Below, in pieces: positions 35,701 through 43,862 of a stretch of 64,000 nt of DNA (positions are counted from its first letter, which is position 1; the number at the start of each line of letters is the position of its first letter). Both the position numbers and the translations under genes were made by a program. The stretch lies in the NCBI RefSeq assembly GCF_014652415.1, contig NZ_BMYT01000003.1, positions 620,001-684,000 on the forward strand. Direction: 5' to 3'. The notes below the pieces were generated by a model. It saw only the letters and a list, made by a program, of their open reading frames with translations, did not search any database and was not told the DNA's origin. Source of the DNA: Affinundibacterium macrobrachii (GTDB lineage: Bacteria; Pseudomonadota; Gammaproteobacteria; Burkholderiales; Burkholderiaceae_D).

Positions 35701-36346
35701 TAATTTAGAAGCGATACATCAAGCAATAGATCGATATTTACGCCAACGTCCGTATAGCCAAAACACCGAACGACCATTGTTCAGCGTAGGCATGGAACCG
35801 CATATCTATTACAACAAAGGGCAACATAGTATGTACGCGCTGATGCATTTAATTGGCGAAGACAAAATCAATCTGGCCTTACGCAATTTACTCCAGAATT
35901 TTGCTTATCCACGCAAGCCAACTTCCTTAGACTTACTCAATCTGTTTTACCAACAAGCAGACGCGGCACAAGTCAAGATCATCGACGATCTATTCAAGCG
36001 CATCGTGTTCCATGATTTCACCGTACACGATGCCAAAACAGTACAACTAGCGAACGGCGAATTTGAAACCACAGTCGATTTAAGTGCGCTGAAATATGTG
36101 CTCAATGAAACGACGGGGGCAGAAGAGCAAGAGACCATCAACGACGACATAGAAATCGCCTTGTTCGCAGAATTTCCAATCAAGAAAGAGAGCGATCAAA
36201 TTCTGTTGAATAAGCAGTCACTCAAGCAGGCGCGCAATACTATCCAACTGCGCAGTAAAGTTCGTCCGCAGTATGTGCAGATCGATCCACGACGTTTGCG
36301 GATTGATCGGACGCCTAGTGATAATTTGTTGAAGATTGGGGATTGA
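32759..36346 (+). CDS. ABC permease fused to an M1 aminopeptidase-like domain
   Basis: A 1195-residue fusion. About the first 590 residues are ABC-2-type permease with some twelve membrane segments in two blocks. The C-terminal 600 residues are M1 (gluzincin) peptidase-like: a beta-sandwich start, then HEFAHHFF near residue 937 with the zinc-site Glu in 'PMLTEVLCKYIEL' one residue later than in classical M1 enzymes, as is usual for these fusions. 'QPGMYLGVENRFF' takes the place of the substrate-binding GAMEN region. I chose the ATG at 32759, with AAGGAG eight bases upstream, over the TTG at 32741. The peptidase is probably periplasmic and may process the exported substrate. Confidence 0.9.
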   Translation: MFGNMFGNLLKFEFKIYLKQAGLWLGVLLFSALAALITTQRSFANSSYAITQTLLFISPNIIFLVCVLATPVLLRDSQHKFESFIYTTPLDKFVYLVSRYLGLMLASLLVMIIMMLAMMTTALFLDPKQAGNFNPFYYLSSFAIFIVPNVLLCVSIIFSTAIFTKNTLAMYVAAIVVYVLYIIGSVLGNSPILANSSPLTAGNYGFSALLEPYGLIAFFEQSAYWTSTQRNQLEPTLAGSLLSNRLLWLAVSAAMFAYTYQKFSFKLFEENSKKKQATETTIAEPIQSYKAVNPRHNLEDFHIDIWFSKLKLEYLSLAKSRVFLVLALITIVFTAVHLLSEILTGPINGGRPYYATTGMILESLIEPLVIFGQLIAIVYAVELYWNDRAVNFHAIIDASPTNNLTFYLAKLCNVVAILFSFITLSVLTAIAFQLILGLQRGMHEINLSQYVLLYYYAGIPILLVALFCLFLQGFAKNKAIGLLLGMGVFCLNIIWKTFSIKHPLLVFAYVPKFYYSEMADTIYHHEAFHWISAYWLSLGGLFALLSVLYWRRGDYSIFSNMISNGGSRKWTSTSRVLLLCVLISFIGTGSYVFYQTNVFNSYMSAKEKLAWMAHYEKSYEQYKNMPQPSIESVKVELHIQPEQRSYQATGQLQIRNQTSKTIHKIMVNVLRQAHLQHSVKLQGAKQASYDAAYQTYWFVLDHPMQAQESRQLTFTLDVTHNAFTKLDGEHWVTQGGSYIELEDVLPQFGFDQRYMISDEQERLKHGLAAVELAAPTAQDQLSKDDNVTYEATLSMPIASQQTVVTVGQLQREWQDEGRRYFHYKSHQKVGLQLAIVAADFHTTKAQHKDVNIQLYRSPKHDKDDALMLEALTQTMDYFATHIQPYTDKEYSVVELPYFAKAQSFGSAQPGMYLGVENRFFNLDNRGIKSNPLLNGVSHEFAHHFFGFAVDPNYVGGYPMLTEVLCKYIELVMSKKYQGEASNLEAIHQAIDRYLRQRPYSQNTERPLFSVGMEPHIYYNKGQHSMYALMHLIGEDKINLALRNLLQNFAYPRKPTSLDLLNLFYQQADAAQVKIIDDLFKRIVFHDFTVHDAKTVQLANGEFETTVDLSALKYVLNETTGAEEQETINDDIEIALFAEFPIKKESDQILLNKQSLKQARNTIQLRSKVRPQYVQIDPRRLRIDRTPSDNLLKIGD

Positions 36347-36647
36347 GGGTTGATGAGGTTTTGGTAGCGTCAGACGAGGGTTAGCTCAGTGACACGGTTG
36401 GTGCAATTGGGCTTAACTCGTTTGAATTTGTGATATTTCCCCGCAAGGAATTTTTGATGAATCCGAGCAAGTTGTAGACATTACGTCTCTCTACAGTATT
36501 CGGGAGTTTTTTTGTCGTTGATGGAGCAAAAATACAGCGTTGACACCTTGGTTAACCCGCGCCGAAGGGCGGAGGGGGCCAACATTGGCCATGAAATTAG
36601 CCTATATTGGCATCGGCGTTAAACCGACGGTCAGACATTCGCGTGCC
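36347..36647. other. Intergenic region between the permease fusion and the cassette-like gene
   Basis: No gene is visible in this 300-base stretch. It contains 'TTGGTGCAAT', shared with the NtrC-like region near 9997, but without the palindrome. The right part (36550-36625) forms an attC-like structure listed separately. Confidence 0.5.
36550..36625 (-). other. attC-like recombination site
   Basis: The outer parts GGTTAACCCGCGCCGA (36550-36565) and TCGGCGTTAAACC (36613-36625) are imperfectly complementary, with conserved integron-core-like ends (RYYYAAC-type GTTTAAC on the minus strand, and GTTAACC, which differs from GTTRRRY at one base). Inside lies GGCCAA-CA-TTGGCC (36577-36590). The length of 76 bases is in the usual attC range. 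It directly follows the minus-strand gene, as in a gene cassette. Confidence 0.4.
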
Positions 36648-37364
36648 TCATTGAGTCTTAGATGAGATACCAATATTTCGCGCTCGCTTGTGAATTATTC
36701 TAGCTCCCAACAAGCCTACCTTTACGTAAACCTCTGGAACCTCGGTTTGAGAGAGTTGCTGCTCGATTTGCACTCGATAGCGTTCATAGTGACTTAGCGT
36801 GAAGTCATCAAAGCTCATAACGACGATGAAGGCTATGCCATCAGATCCCTTGCTGGTTATCTGCTTGTAGGCCATCGTCAAGTCAGCGTCGAGCTTGCGC
36901 AAAAATCCTACGCTGAGCTCATAGTAAATGGATCCGTCAAAGCCCTCCTCAGCCTCCCGGCGATTGATCTGCGCCTCTGAAATACCGATACTCTTTACTT
37001 CGCAGTATCTTGTCTCGTTACCGTGACGGTATGACAAGTCTGGCGTCGTTTTGCCGTCCTCCGGCAAGACCGAGACATGCGTATAACCCTGGCGGAGGAG
37101 GAACTGATAGGCAAAGGCTTCGTTTAGTTGGTTGAAAAATCCCTGTTTGAGTTGACCTTTCCGATGATCCCGGAAGTGCGCGACGGCTTTCTTTGACAGT
37201 CTTTCCCAAGACGCTTGATCCATACAATCGAACGCCTTGTCATAGGCTCGATAAGACGCGCGGGCCTGTTTTGATAGACGCAATGTTTCGCCCACTGACT
37301 CAAAAAATTTGTCGTATGGATAGTTTTCCTTGATCAACCGAATGAGTGCTGCCATCCGCCTCAT
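36648..37364 (-). CDS. Unknown protein with a PD-(D/E)XK-like motif
   Basis: A 238-residue soluble protein. 'GKTTPDLSYRHGNETRYCEVKSI' (about residues 100-125, landmark) gives the D...ExK arrangement of the restriction-endonuclease fold, with a preceding helical region that includes 'NEAFAYQFLLRQG'. No further nuclease motif is recognisable, and no methyltransferase is next to it. The gene is richer in G and C than its neighbours and stands between an attC-like site and a GTTAGGC core, as would a captured cassette. It could be a nuclease, or a structural relative without activity. Confidence 0.6.
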   Translation of the reverse strand: MRRMAALIRLIKENYPYDKFFESVGETLRLSKQARASYRAYDKAFDCMDQASWERLSKKAVAHFRDHRKGQLKQGFFNQLNEAFAYQFLLRQGYTHVSVLPEDGKTTPDLSYRHGNETRYCEVKSIGISEAQINRREAEEGFDGSIYYELSVGFLRKLDADLTMAYKQITSKGSDGIAFIVVMSFDDFTLSHYERYRVQIEQQLSQTEVPEVYVKVGLLGARIIHKRARNIGISSKTQ

Positions 37365-37371
37365 TTGACAT

Positions 37372-37378
37372 GCCTAAC
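37372..37378 (-). other. Integron-core-like heptamer before the cassette-like gene
   Basis: On the minus strand GTTAGGC stands immediately before the start region of the unknown gene (8 bases before its ATG). It fits the GTTRRRY consensus of an integron R' core, and known cassettes begin in the same way (GTTAGGC then ATG close by). It is only seven bases, so it could be chance. Confidence 0.35.
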
Positions 37379-37510
37379 GTGATTTAATTTAACAAGTCGC
37401 AAAGATAATCGAACATAAAAGAAAAGCCAATTCGTTTTAACTCTCTGCAAACCCGAATTCCACTTAGTTGGCTCTGTTTATACCGATTACTTGCTAGATT
37501 TCGTCCACAA

Positions 37511-37555
37511 AACCCATCCCCACCCTAGCCCTCCCCTTGAAGGTGAGGGGATTTA
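37511..37555. repeat. REP-like repeat, uninterrupted copy
   Basis: AACCCATCCCCACCCTAGCC followed by CTCCCCTTGAAGGTGAGGGG. It is the intact version of the element split at 15951-16057 and matches the inverted copy at 16092-16130 in its C-rich half. It lies in the gap between the cassette-like gene and ssb. Confidence 0.7.
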
Positions 37556-37630
37556 TCACTTGAATTACTCTTGCGGCAAACTGAAAAAGTGCAAGTTAAA
37601 TCGAAGCAACTTCTTTTACGTTCCATAAAA

Positions 37631-37671
37631 AAACACCCCAATTCAACACAGGGTTGAATTGGGGTGTTTTA
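37631..37671 (-). terminator. Bidirectional terminator after ssb
   Basis: AAACACCCCAATTCAAC (37631-37647) and its exact complement at 37653-37669 surround a five-base loop; T-runs are present on the minus strand (AAAAAAA before 37634 on the plus strand) and weakly on the plus strand. It ends the leftward ssb transcript. Confidence 0.88.
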
Positions 37672-37709
37672 GATTTGGTACTTAATGCTTATCTATTCTA
37701 AGGTACGCT

Positions 37710-38213
37710 TCAGAACGGAATATCATCATCCATATCGGAGAAGTTCGGTGCAGGACGTTGCGCTGGAGCTTGACGTGGTTGCTGCACGGGCGCGCTGTAT
37801 TGTTGCTGTTGACGTGGGGCTGGAGCGCCGCCGTAGCCGTCGTCATCCATCGGGGCGCCGCCACCGCCGCCCATGCCTTGGCGACTGCCTAGCATTTTCA
37901 TTTCGTCGGCACGAATGTCGGTTGCGTATTTTTCTACCCCGTCTTTGTCGGTGTATTTGCGAGTACGCAAGCTACCTTCAATGTAAACCTGTGAACCTTT
38001 TTTCAGGTATTGACCTGCGATCTCGGCCAATTTGCCAAAGAAAGTCACGCGATGCCATTCGGTCGCTTCTTTCTTTTCACCGGTTTGTTTGTCTTTCCAC
38101 GATTCTGTGGTTGCTACTGCAATGGTGGTCATTGCATCGCCACTTGGCATGTAGCGGGTTTCTGGATCACGTCCCAGATTGCCAATAATCAGAACTTTAT
38201 TTAGTGATGCCAT
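37710..38213 (-). CDS. ssb: Single-stranded DNA-binding protein
   Basis: A 167-residue SSB. It starts [18 protein letters not shown] at 38213, with AGGAGA (38222-38227 on the plus strand) ahead of it. The OB-fold is complete ('[20 protein letters not shown]', '[20 protein letters not shown]'). A disordered Gly/Pro/Gln linker follows, and the C-terminal tip is DMDDDIPF, which recruits replication and repair partners. It is essential in replication, recombination and repair. It lies 237 bases after the MFS gene in the same direction; the adjacent ssb and uvrA are common in Burkholderiales. Confidence 0.97.
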   Translation of the reverse strand: MASLNKVLIIGNLGRDPETRYMPSGDAMTTIAVATTESWKDKQTGEKKEATEWHRVTFFGKLAEIAGQYLKKGSQVYIEGSLRTRKYTDKDGVEKYATDIRADEMKMLGSRQGMGGGGGAPMDDDGYGGAPAPRQQQQYSAPVQQPRQAPAQRPAPNFSDMDDDIPF

Positions 38214-38450
38214 ATTTATGTCTCCTACTCTCAATGCGATAACATATCAATCTAATTTTAGAGGTCATCGCTGTGTTACAAAGCCTCGCAATACTAGTGT
38301 ATTGCTACGTTTTGATGCCTTGCGCTACCACTCTATAAGAATTGCTACCTTTATCGCTAATTTATCAACGTAACTCGCGTGTTTCAATAGATCAAAAATG
38401 CTTTCCTTTTAGGAGGACAATTTTGCTTACTACTTTTCCGACTTTGCTAA

Positions 38451-39716
38451 CTAACCGGCAGACGCTGCGTCGTTCGCATTGGCAGAATTCGGTTTGCTGG
38501 CGCGCTTAGGCAATTCCGGCATCCGGCTTGCGATTATAAGCCAGATCAAGGATAAAACTGCAGTAAATATGAAGACGGAACTAGCGCTGATGTGCTGCTT
38601 CATCCATCCACCTACAAAACCACCACAGGCCAAGCCCAGTGCTTGCAAAGTGTTATACACGCCGAGCGCCGCGCCCTTGGCTGAAGGTGGCGCGAGACGA
38701 GAAACCAAGGAAGGCTGACTCGCTTCCAAAATATTGAAGGCCAGAAAGAAAGCGAACAACATCGCAATCAGCATCCAAGCGTGGTCAAGGAAGCTCCAAA
38801 AGCCCAATTGCACCAGCATCAGCAAAGCAATGGCAGCAATAAAAACTTGCTTCATTTTGCCGCTACGTTCTCCTCGCATAATCGCGAATAGCATCACGAA
38901 GAAAGAACCAAATACGACTGGCAAATAGACTTCCCAATGCTTGTCTAGCGGCAGATGCACGGTTTGCACTAAGGCGGATGGCACAACCACAAACATCGCT
39001 ACCTGACTGAAGTGCAATACAAACACGCCTAAATTCAAACGCATGAGCTCAGAATTTTTTAGCACATCAAGCAAAGGCACTTTGGCGCTTGGTAAAGACG
39101 GTGCATCTGGTGTAATCCACATCACCACAGCGATAGCAGCAATTGCCATGATCGCGGTCATGATGAAAATGCCTGACATGCCGATACTCTGATATAACAC
39201 TGGAGCAAACACCAGTGACAAAGCAAAACTAATCCCGATTGATCCACCCACCATCGCCATTGCCTTGGTGCGATGCTCTTCTCGTGTAGTGTCGGCCAAC
39301 AATGCCGTAATCGCCGCAGAAATTGCGCCTGCGCCCTGCACTGCGCGTCCAATCAAAATGCCCATCACAGTATTCGACATCGCTGCAATCACCGCGCCGA
39401 GTGCAAATAAAATCAACCCAGCGATAATTACTGGCTTGCGTCCATACTTATCCGACGCCATGCCGAACAAAATCTGCAAGCAAGCTTGGGTTAAACCATA
39501 TACACCCATCGCCATTCCGACTAATGCGGTGTTATCGCCATCTGGCAGAGTTTTGGCATGAATTGCGAAGATCGGCAAAATCAAAAATAAGCCGAACATG
39601 CGTAAAGCGAAGATCGATGCCAAAGATGCGCCAGCACGGATTTCGGACGCGGACATTTTGCTAGAAGCGATAGTTGATGAGAGCGAATCTGTGCTCATAG
39701 GTGTTGCACTATTCAT
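38451..39716 (-). CDS. MFS transporter
   Basis: A 421-residue major facilitator protein with twelve membrane segments. 'GMASDKYGRKPVIIAGL' near residue 95 is the family loop motif between TM2 and TM3, and the proton-relay region around 'GRAVQGAGAISAAITALLAD' is typical of the drug/H+ antiporter (YajR-like) type. The YajR C-terminal domain is absent. The N-terminus has about 30 polar residues (MNSATPMSTDSLSS). The substrate is unknown. It is divergent from uvrA across 310 bases that hold the promoters of both genes and no other visible feature. Confidence 0.9.
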   Translation of the reverse strand: MNSATPMSTDSLSSTIASSKMSASEIRAGASLASIFALRMFGLFLILPIFAIHAKTLPDGDNTALVGMAMGVYGLTQACLQILFGMASDKYGRKPVIIAGLILFALGAVIAAMSNTVMGILIGRAVQGAGAISAAITALLADTTREEHRTKAMAMVGGSIGISFALSLVFAPVLYQSIGMSGIFIMTAIMAIAAIAVVMWITPDAPSLPSAKVPLLDVLKNSELMRLNLGVFVLHFSQVAMFVVVPSALVQTVHLPLDKHWEVYLPVVFGSFFVMLFAIMRGERSGKMKQVFIAAIALLMLVQLGFWSFLDHAWMLIAMLFAFFLAFNILEASQPSLVSRLAPPSAKGAALGVYNTLQALGLACGGFVGGWMKQHISASSVFIFTAVLSLIWLIIASRMPELPKRASKPNSANANDAASAG

Positions 39717-40026
39717 AAGACGATTAACAGCATTGCAAAAAGCAAAATAACGAGTACGGGTCAGCCGGAACCATGATTCTGAGGACTATTTACAGCGACA
39801 CTCGCGCTTATTTTTGAAAACCCGTTATAGTATCAGGTTGCTCGCTTTTCATTTCAAAATGCGGCAAGCTTGCGCGGCTTAATTGCATTTCACACATTGA
39901 TTTGGCTTAAATTTCATCACAAAAAATTGATCTGGCGATGGCACGCGCAGCAAATTAAAGAAAATTTCTACTTTTTATAGCATTTTGAATCCTTATTGAT
40001 CGACCATCATACGCAGGAAATGTTTC

Positions 40027-42963
40027 ATGACCATTAGCAAAACTAAGAAGTCCCTTAAGTCCGCACCGGCAGAAATCGAATTCGATCAGGTGGACATGCC
40101 GCTCCCCAAAAAGGATGCGATCCGGGTTCGTGGTGCGCGTACGCATAATCTGAAAAACATTAATCTCGATTTGCCACGTAATAAACTGGTGGTGATCACA
40201 GGCTTATCGGGTTCTGGCAAATCCTCACTGGCTTTCGATACTTTATATGCGGAAGGCCAGCGCCGTTATGTTGAATCTTTGTCGGCTTACGCGCGCCAGT
40301 TTTTGCAATTAATGGAAAAGCCCGATGTCGATTTGATCGAAGGTTTATCACCTGCGATTTCGATTGAACAAAAAGCGACTTCACATAATCCGCGTTCGAC
40401 GGTCGGCACGGTGACAGAGATTCACGACTACTTACGTTTGCTATACGCGCGCGTTGGCACACCCTATTGCCCCGATCATCCAGAAAATCCTCTTGCAGCG
40501 CAATCCGTCTCGCAAATGGTCGATGCGGTGTTAGCGATGCCAGAAGACAGCAAGCTGATGATCTTGGCGCCGGTAGTCTCAAATCGCAAAGGTGAGCACG
40601 TCGATTTATTTGAGCAAATGCAGGCACAAGGTTTTGTGCGCTTCCGTGTGCAAAGCGGCACGCATGCTGCGAAGATCTACGATGTCGATGATTTACCTAA
40701 ACTCAAGAAGACCGAAAAACATACGATTGATGTGGTAGTGGATCGCGTCAAGGTCAAAGCCGAAATCAAACAGCGTTTAGCCGAATCATTTGAAACCTGC
40801 TTGCGTATCGCTGAAGGTCGTGCCTTAGTCGTTGATATGGATAGCGGACACGAGCAATTATTCTCGAATAAATTCGCTTGCCCGACTTGCGGCTATAGTT
40901 TGCAAGAACTCGAACCTCGCTTGTTCTCATTCAATAATCCTATGGGCGCTTGCCCTGAGTGTGATGGTCTTGGTCACATCGAATTCTTTGACCCTAAGCG
41001 CATCGTCGCTTTTCCGAATTTGTCCTTAGCGAGTGGCGCGGTCAAAGGCTGGGATAGACGCAATCAATTCTATTTCCAGATGTTGTCGAATCTAGCGGCC
41101 TTCTATGATTTCGATCTGGATCTGCCGTTTGAACAATTGCCAGAAGCAGCGCAACAAGTGGTCTTGTATGGATCTGGCAAACAAAGTGTTCCCTTCACTT
41201 ATGTGAATGAAAAAGGGCGCACCGTCATTAAAGAACACCCATTTGAAGGCGTAGTCACCAATCTGCAAAGACGCTATCGAGAAACGGATTCGATGGCGGT
41301 TAAAGAAGAATTAGCAAAATTCATCAATGAAAAAGAATGCCCGTCATGCCATGGCGCACGTTTGCGCGTGGAAGCGCGCTATGTGAAAGTCGGCACGGGC
41401 AAACAAGAGCGCGCGATTTATGAAATCAGCGCGATGCCTTTGCGCGAAGGTATGGAGTTTTTTGGTAAGCTCAAATTAACAGGCGCCAAACGCGACATCG
41501 CCGATCGCATCATTAAAGAAATCAGTTCTCGCCTCACTTTCTTAAATAACGTCGGCCTTGATTATTTGTCGCTGGATCGCAGCGCAGATACTTTGTCGGG
41601 CGGCGAAGCGCAAAGGATTCGTCTTGCCTCACAAATTGGTTCGGGCTTAACCGGTGTGATGTATGTGTTGGATGAACCATCCATTGGCCTACATCAACGT
41701 GATAATGATCGATTGATCGGCACGCTCAAACATTTGCGCGATATCGGCAATAGTGTGCTCGTTGTAGAACACGATGAAGACGCGATTCGTTGCGCTGACT
41801 TTATTGTCGATATGGGAATTGGTGCTGGTGTGCATGGCGGTGAAGTGATCGCCCAAGGTTCACTCGACGATATCATGCAAAGCAAGCGCTCTTTAACGGC
41901 ACAATATTTGTCGGGCGACTTGGCAATTGAAGTACCGAAGAAACGCACTGCATTTAATCCCGAAAAACAATTCGTAATCGCTGGTGCCACAGGCAACAAC
42001 TTAAAAAAAGTCACGATGAAGTTACCCGTCGGTCTACTGACTTGTGTGACTGGCGTTTCTGGCTCCGGCAAATCTACCTTGGTCAACGATACTTTGTACT
42101 TGGCAGCATCACGTCATCTGTATGGTTCGCAAACGGAACCTGCTGCATTTGAGAGCATCAGCGGACTTGAACACTTCGACAAAGTCATCTCGGTTGACCA
42201 AGCGCCTATCGGACGTACACCACGCTCGAATCCTGCGACTTATACAGGTCTATTCACACCGATACGCGATTTGTTTGCGACCGTACCGGTTGCCAAAGAG
42301 CGCGGCTACAGTGCCGGACGATTCTCGTTCAACGTCAAAGGCGGACGCTGCGAAGCTTGCCAAGGTGATGGCGTGATCAAAGTCGAAATGCACTTCTTAC
42401 CTGATGTGTATGTACCTTGCGATGTCTGTCACGGCAAACGCTACAACCGCGAAACTTTGGAAGTGCAATACAAGGGTAAAAATATCCACGAGATTTTAGA
42501 AATGACGGTAGAAGATGCGCATGAATTCTTCAAACCAGTGCCCTTAATCGCTCGTAAATTGCAAACCCTGTTGGATGTCGGTTTAGGTTATATCCGTCTC
42601 GGACAAAGTGCGACGACGCTCTCTGGGGGGGAAGCACAGCGCGTCAAATTATCACTAGAGTTATCCAAACGCGACACAGGACGCACTTTGTACATCTTGG
42701 ATGAACCAACCACAGGTTTGCATTTCCACGATATCGCTCTGCTGTTAAAAGTCATTCATCGCTTACGTGATCAGGGCAATACCGTGGTCATTATTGAACA
42801 CAATCTCGATGTGATTAAAACCGCGGATTGGATTGTTGATATGGGACCAGAAGGCGGTGCTGGCGGTGGACGAATTATTGCGAGTGGTACGCCAGAAGAT
42901 GTCGCCGCGAATGAGCATAGCGTGACTGGGCATTATTTGTTGCCGCTGTTGAAGAAGAAGTAA
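40027..42963 (+). CDS. uvrA: UvrA, excinuclease ABC subunit A
   Basis: A 978-residue damage-recognition ATPase of nucleotide excision repair. Two ABC halves are visible: Walker A '[15 protein letters not shown]' near residue 60 and '[15 protein letters not shown]' near 676, with the signatures '[16 protein letters not shown]' and '[16 protein letters not shown]'. The zinc modules are 'CPTCGYSLQ...CPECDGLGH' near 280-320 and 'CEACQGDG...CDVCHGKRY' near 775-810. N-terminal residues 1-30 are an extra basic extension ([12 protein letters not shown]). The length is slightly over the usual 940, which the extension explains. Confidence 0.97.
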   Translation: MTISKTKKSLKSAPAEIEFDQVDMPLPKKDAIRVRGARTHNLKNINLDLPRNKLVVITGLSGSGKSSLAFDTLYAEGQRRYVESLSAYARQFLQLMEKPDVDLIEGLSPAISIEQKATSHNPRSTVGTVTEIHDYLRLLYARVGTPYCPDHPENPLAAQSVSQMVDAVLAMPEDSKLMILAPVVSNRKGEHVDLFEQMQAQGFVRFRVQSGTHAAKIYDVDDLPKLKKTEKHTIDVVVDRVKVKAEIKQRLAESFETCLRIAEGRALVVDMDSGHEQLFSNKFACPTCGYSLQELEPRLFSFNNPMGACPECDGLGHIEFFDPKRIVAFPNLSLASGAVKGWDRRNQFYFQMLSNLAAFYDFDLDLPFEQLPEAAQQVVLYGSGKQSVPFTYVNEKGRTVIKEHPFEGVVTNLQRRYRETDSMAVKEELAKFINEKECPSCHGARLRVEARYVKVGTGKQERAIYEISAMPLREGMEFFGKLKLTGAKRDIADRIIKEISSRLTFLNNVGLDYLSLDRSADTLSGGEAQRIRLASQIGSGLTGVMYVLDEPSIGLHQRDNDRLIGTLKHLRDIGNSVLVVEHDEDAIRCADFIVDMGIGAGVHGGEVIAQGSLDDIMQSKRSLTAQYLSGDLAIEVPKKRTAFNPEKQFVIAGATGNNLKKVTMKLPVGLLTCVTGVSGSGKSTLVNDTLYLAASRHLYGSQTEPAAFESISGLEHFDKVISVDQAPIGRTPRSNPATYTGLFTPIRDLFATVPVAKERGYSAGRFSFNVKGGRCEACQGDGVIKVEMHFLPDVYVPCDVCHGKRYNRETLEVQYKGKNIHEILEMTVEDAHEFFKPVPLIARKLQTLLDVGLGYIRLGQSATTLSGGEAQRVKLSLELSKRDTGRTLYILDEPTTGLHFHDIALLLKVIHRLRDQGNTVVIIEHNLDVIKTADWIVDMGPEGGAGGGRIIASGTPEDVAANEHSVTGHYLLPLLKKK

Positions 42964-42984
42964 AATCCCTAGCAATGTATAAGG

Positions 42985-43022
42985 CTCCCTCTCTCGTATG
43001 CGGGAGAGGGTTGGGGTGAGGG
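42985..43022. repeat. REP-like palindromic repeat after uvrA
   Basis: CTCCCTCTCTCGTATGCGGG followed by AGAGGGTTGGGGTGAGGG. The stem pairs CCCTCTC with GAGAGGG around CGTATGCG. It faces the second copy 86 bases further on. Confidence 0.75.
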
Positions 43023-43107
43023 AAGTTCAGATAGGTCGAATGCTTGTTCAAAGCATCTATCAAAAAATCGGCATATAGACAGAAATCATCGTTTGCTGTG
43101 ATCCGAG

Positions 43108-43150
43108 CCCCCTCATCCCCGCCCCTTCTCCCGCTTGCGGGAGAAGGGAG
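43108..43150. repeat. REP-like palindromic repeat before pth
   Basis: CCCCCTCATCCCCGCC followed by CCTTCTCCCGCTTGCGGGAG and AAGGGAG. It is the inverted partner of the copy at 42985-43022, so the two form a REP pair; it ends only about 30 bases before the pth start. Confidence 0.75.
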
Positions 43151-43179
43151 TTGCAATATCAAAATTCGGTCAAATTATT

Positions 43180-43758
43180 ATGAGCATCAAACTAATCGTA
43201 GGCCTAGGCAACCCCGGCCCTGAATATGAACAAACCCGCCACAACGCGGGTTTTTGGCTAGTCGATCAACTCGCTGGCAGCAGCTTGCAACGCGATAAAA
43301 ATTTCAATGCTCTGGTCGCCAAGACGCGCATTGCAGGTGAAGAAGTTTGGCTATTGCAGCCACAGACTTTTATGAATCGCTCTGGACAATCGGTTGGCGC
43401 ACTCTGTCGTTTCTATAAGATCACGCCAGAACAAGTTTTAGTCGTGCACGACGAACTCGATATCGCACCAGGTTTAGCCAAACTAAAAAAAGGCGGCTCA
43501 TCGGGCGGGCACAACGGCCTCAAGGACATCACCGCGGCACTGGGTACACAAGACTATTGGCGTATGCGGATCGGCATTGGTCATCCGCGCACTTTGAATT
43601 TGCAGCAAGGTGTTGCTGATTTTGTTTTGCATAGACCACGTAAAGAGGAACAACCGTTGATTGATGAATCAATTGCACGTGGTTTGGAAATTATTCCCAT
43701 GCTGATCAAAGGCGAGTTTGCGGACGCGATGACGAAATTACATACCGTCTCAAAATAA
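43180..43758 (+). CDS. pth: Peptidyl-tRNA hydrolase
   Basis: A 192-residue enzyme that recycles tRNA from prematurely released peptidyl-tRNA. It starts at the ATG at 43180 ([16 protein letters not shown]), as in all family members; an upstream in-frame ATG at 43135 lies inside the REP repeat. The catalytic set is visible: Asn and His in '[19 protein letters not shown]' (residues 8-26), Asn in 'PQTFMNRSG', Asp in 'LVVHDELD' and Asn in 'HNGLKDI'. It stands alone between REP repeats and a terminator rather than beside rplY, the common partner in this group. Confidence 0.96.
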   Translation: MSIKLIVGLGNPGPEYEQTRHNAGFWLVDQLAGSSLQRDKNFNALVAKTRIAGEEVWLLQPQTFMNRSGQSVGALCRFYKITPEQVLVVHDELDIAPGLAKLKKGGSSGGHNGLKDITAALGTQDYWRMRIGIGHPRTLNLQQGVADFVLHRPRKEEQPLIDESIARGLEIIPMLIKGEFADAMTKLHTVSK

Positions 43759-43780
43759 TCTAAATAAAAAACACAAAACA

Positions 43781-43818
43781 AAATGCCCGTTGCACTTATC
43801 ATGCAACGGGCATTTTTA
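43781..43818. terminator. Bidirectional terminator between pth and the TonB receptor gene
   Basis: AAATGCCCGTTGCA (43781-43794) pairs with TGCAACGGGCATTT (43802-43815), with T-runs on both sides. It serves two convergent genes. Confidence 0.9.
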
Positions 43819-43862
43819 CTTGAGCAGAACTTACATTCTGCTCAAATGCTGCCATCCGTTTC

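Noticed and set aside
36388-36415. A second NtrC-like site, sharing GTGACAC and TTGGTGCAAT with the region near 9987
   Set aside because: It lacks the palindromic partner half and no sigma-54 promoter follows.
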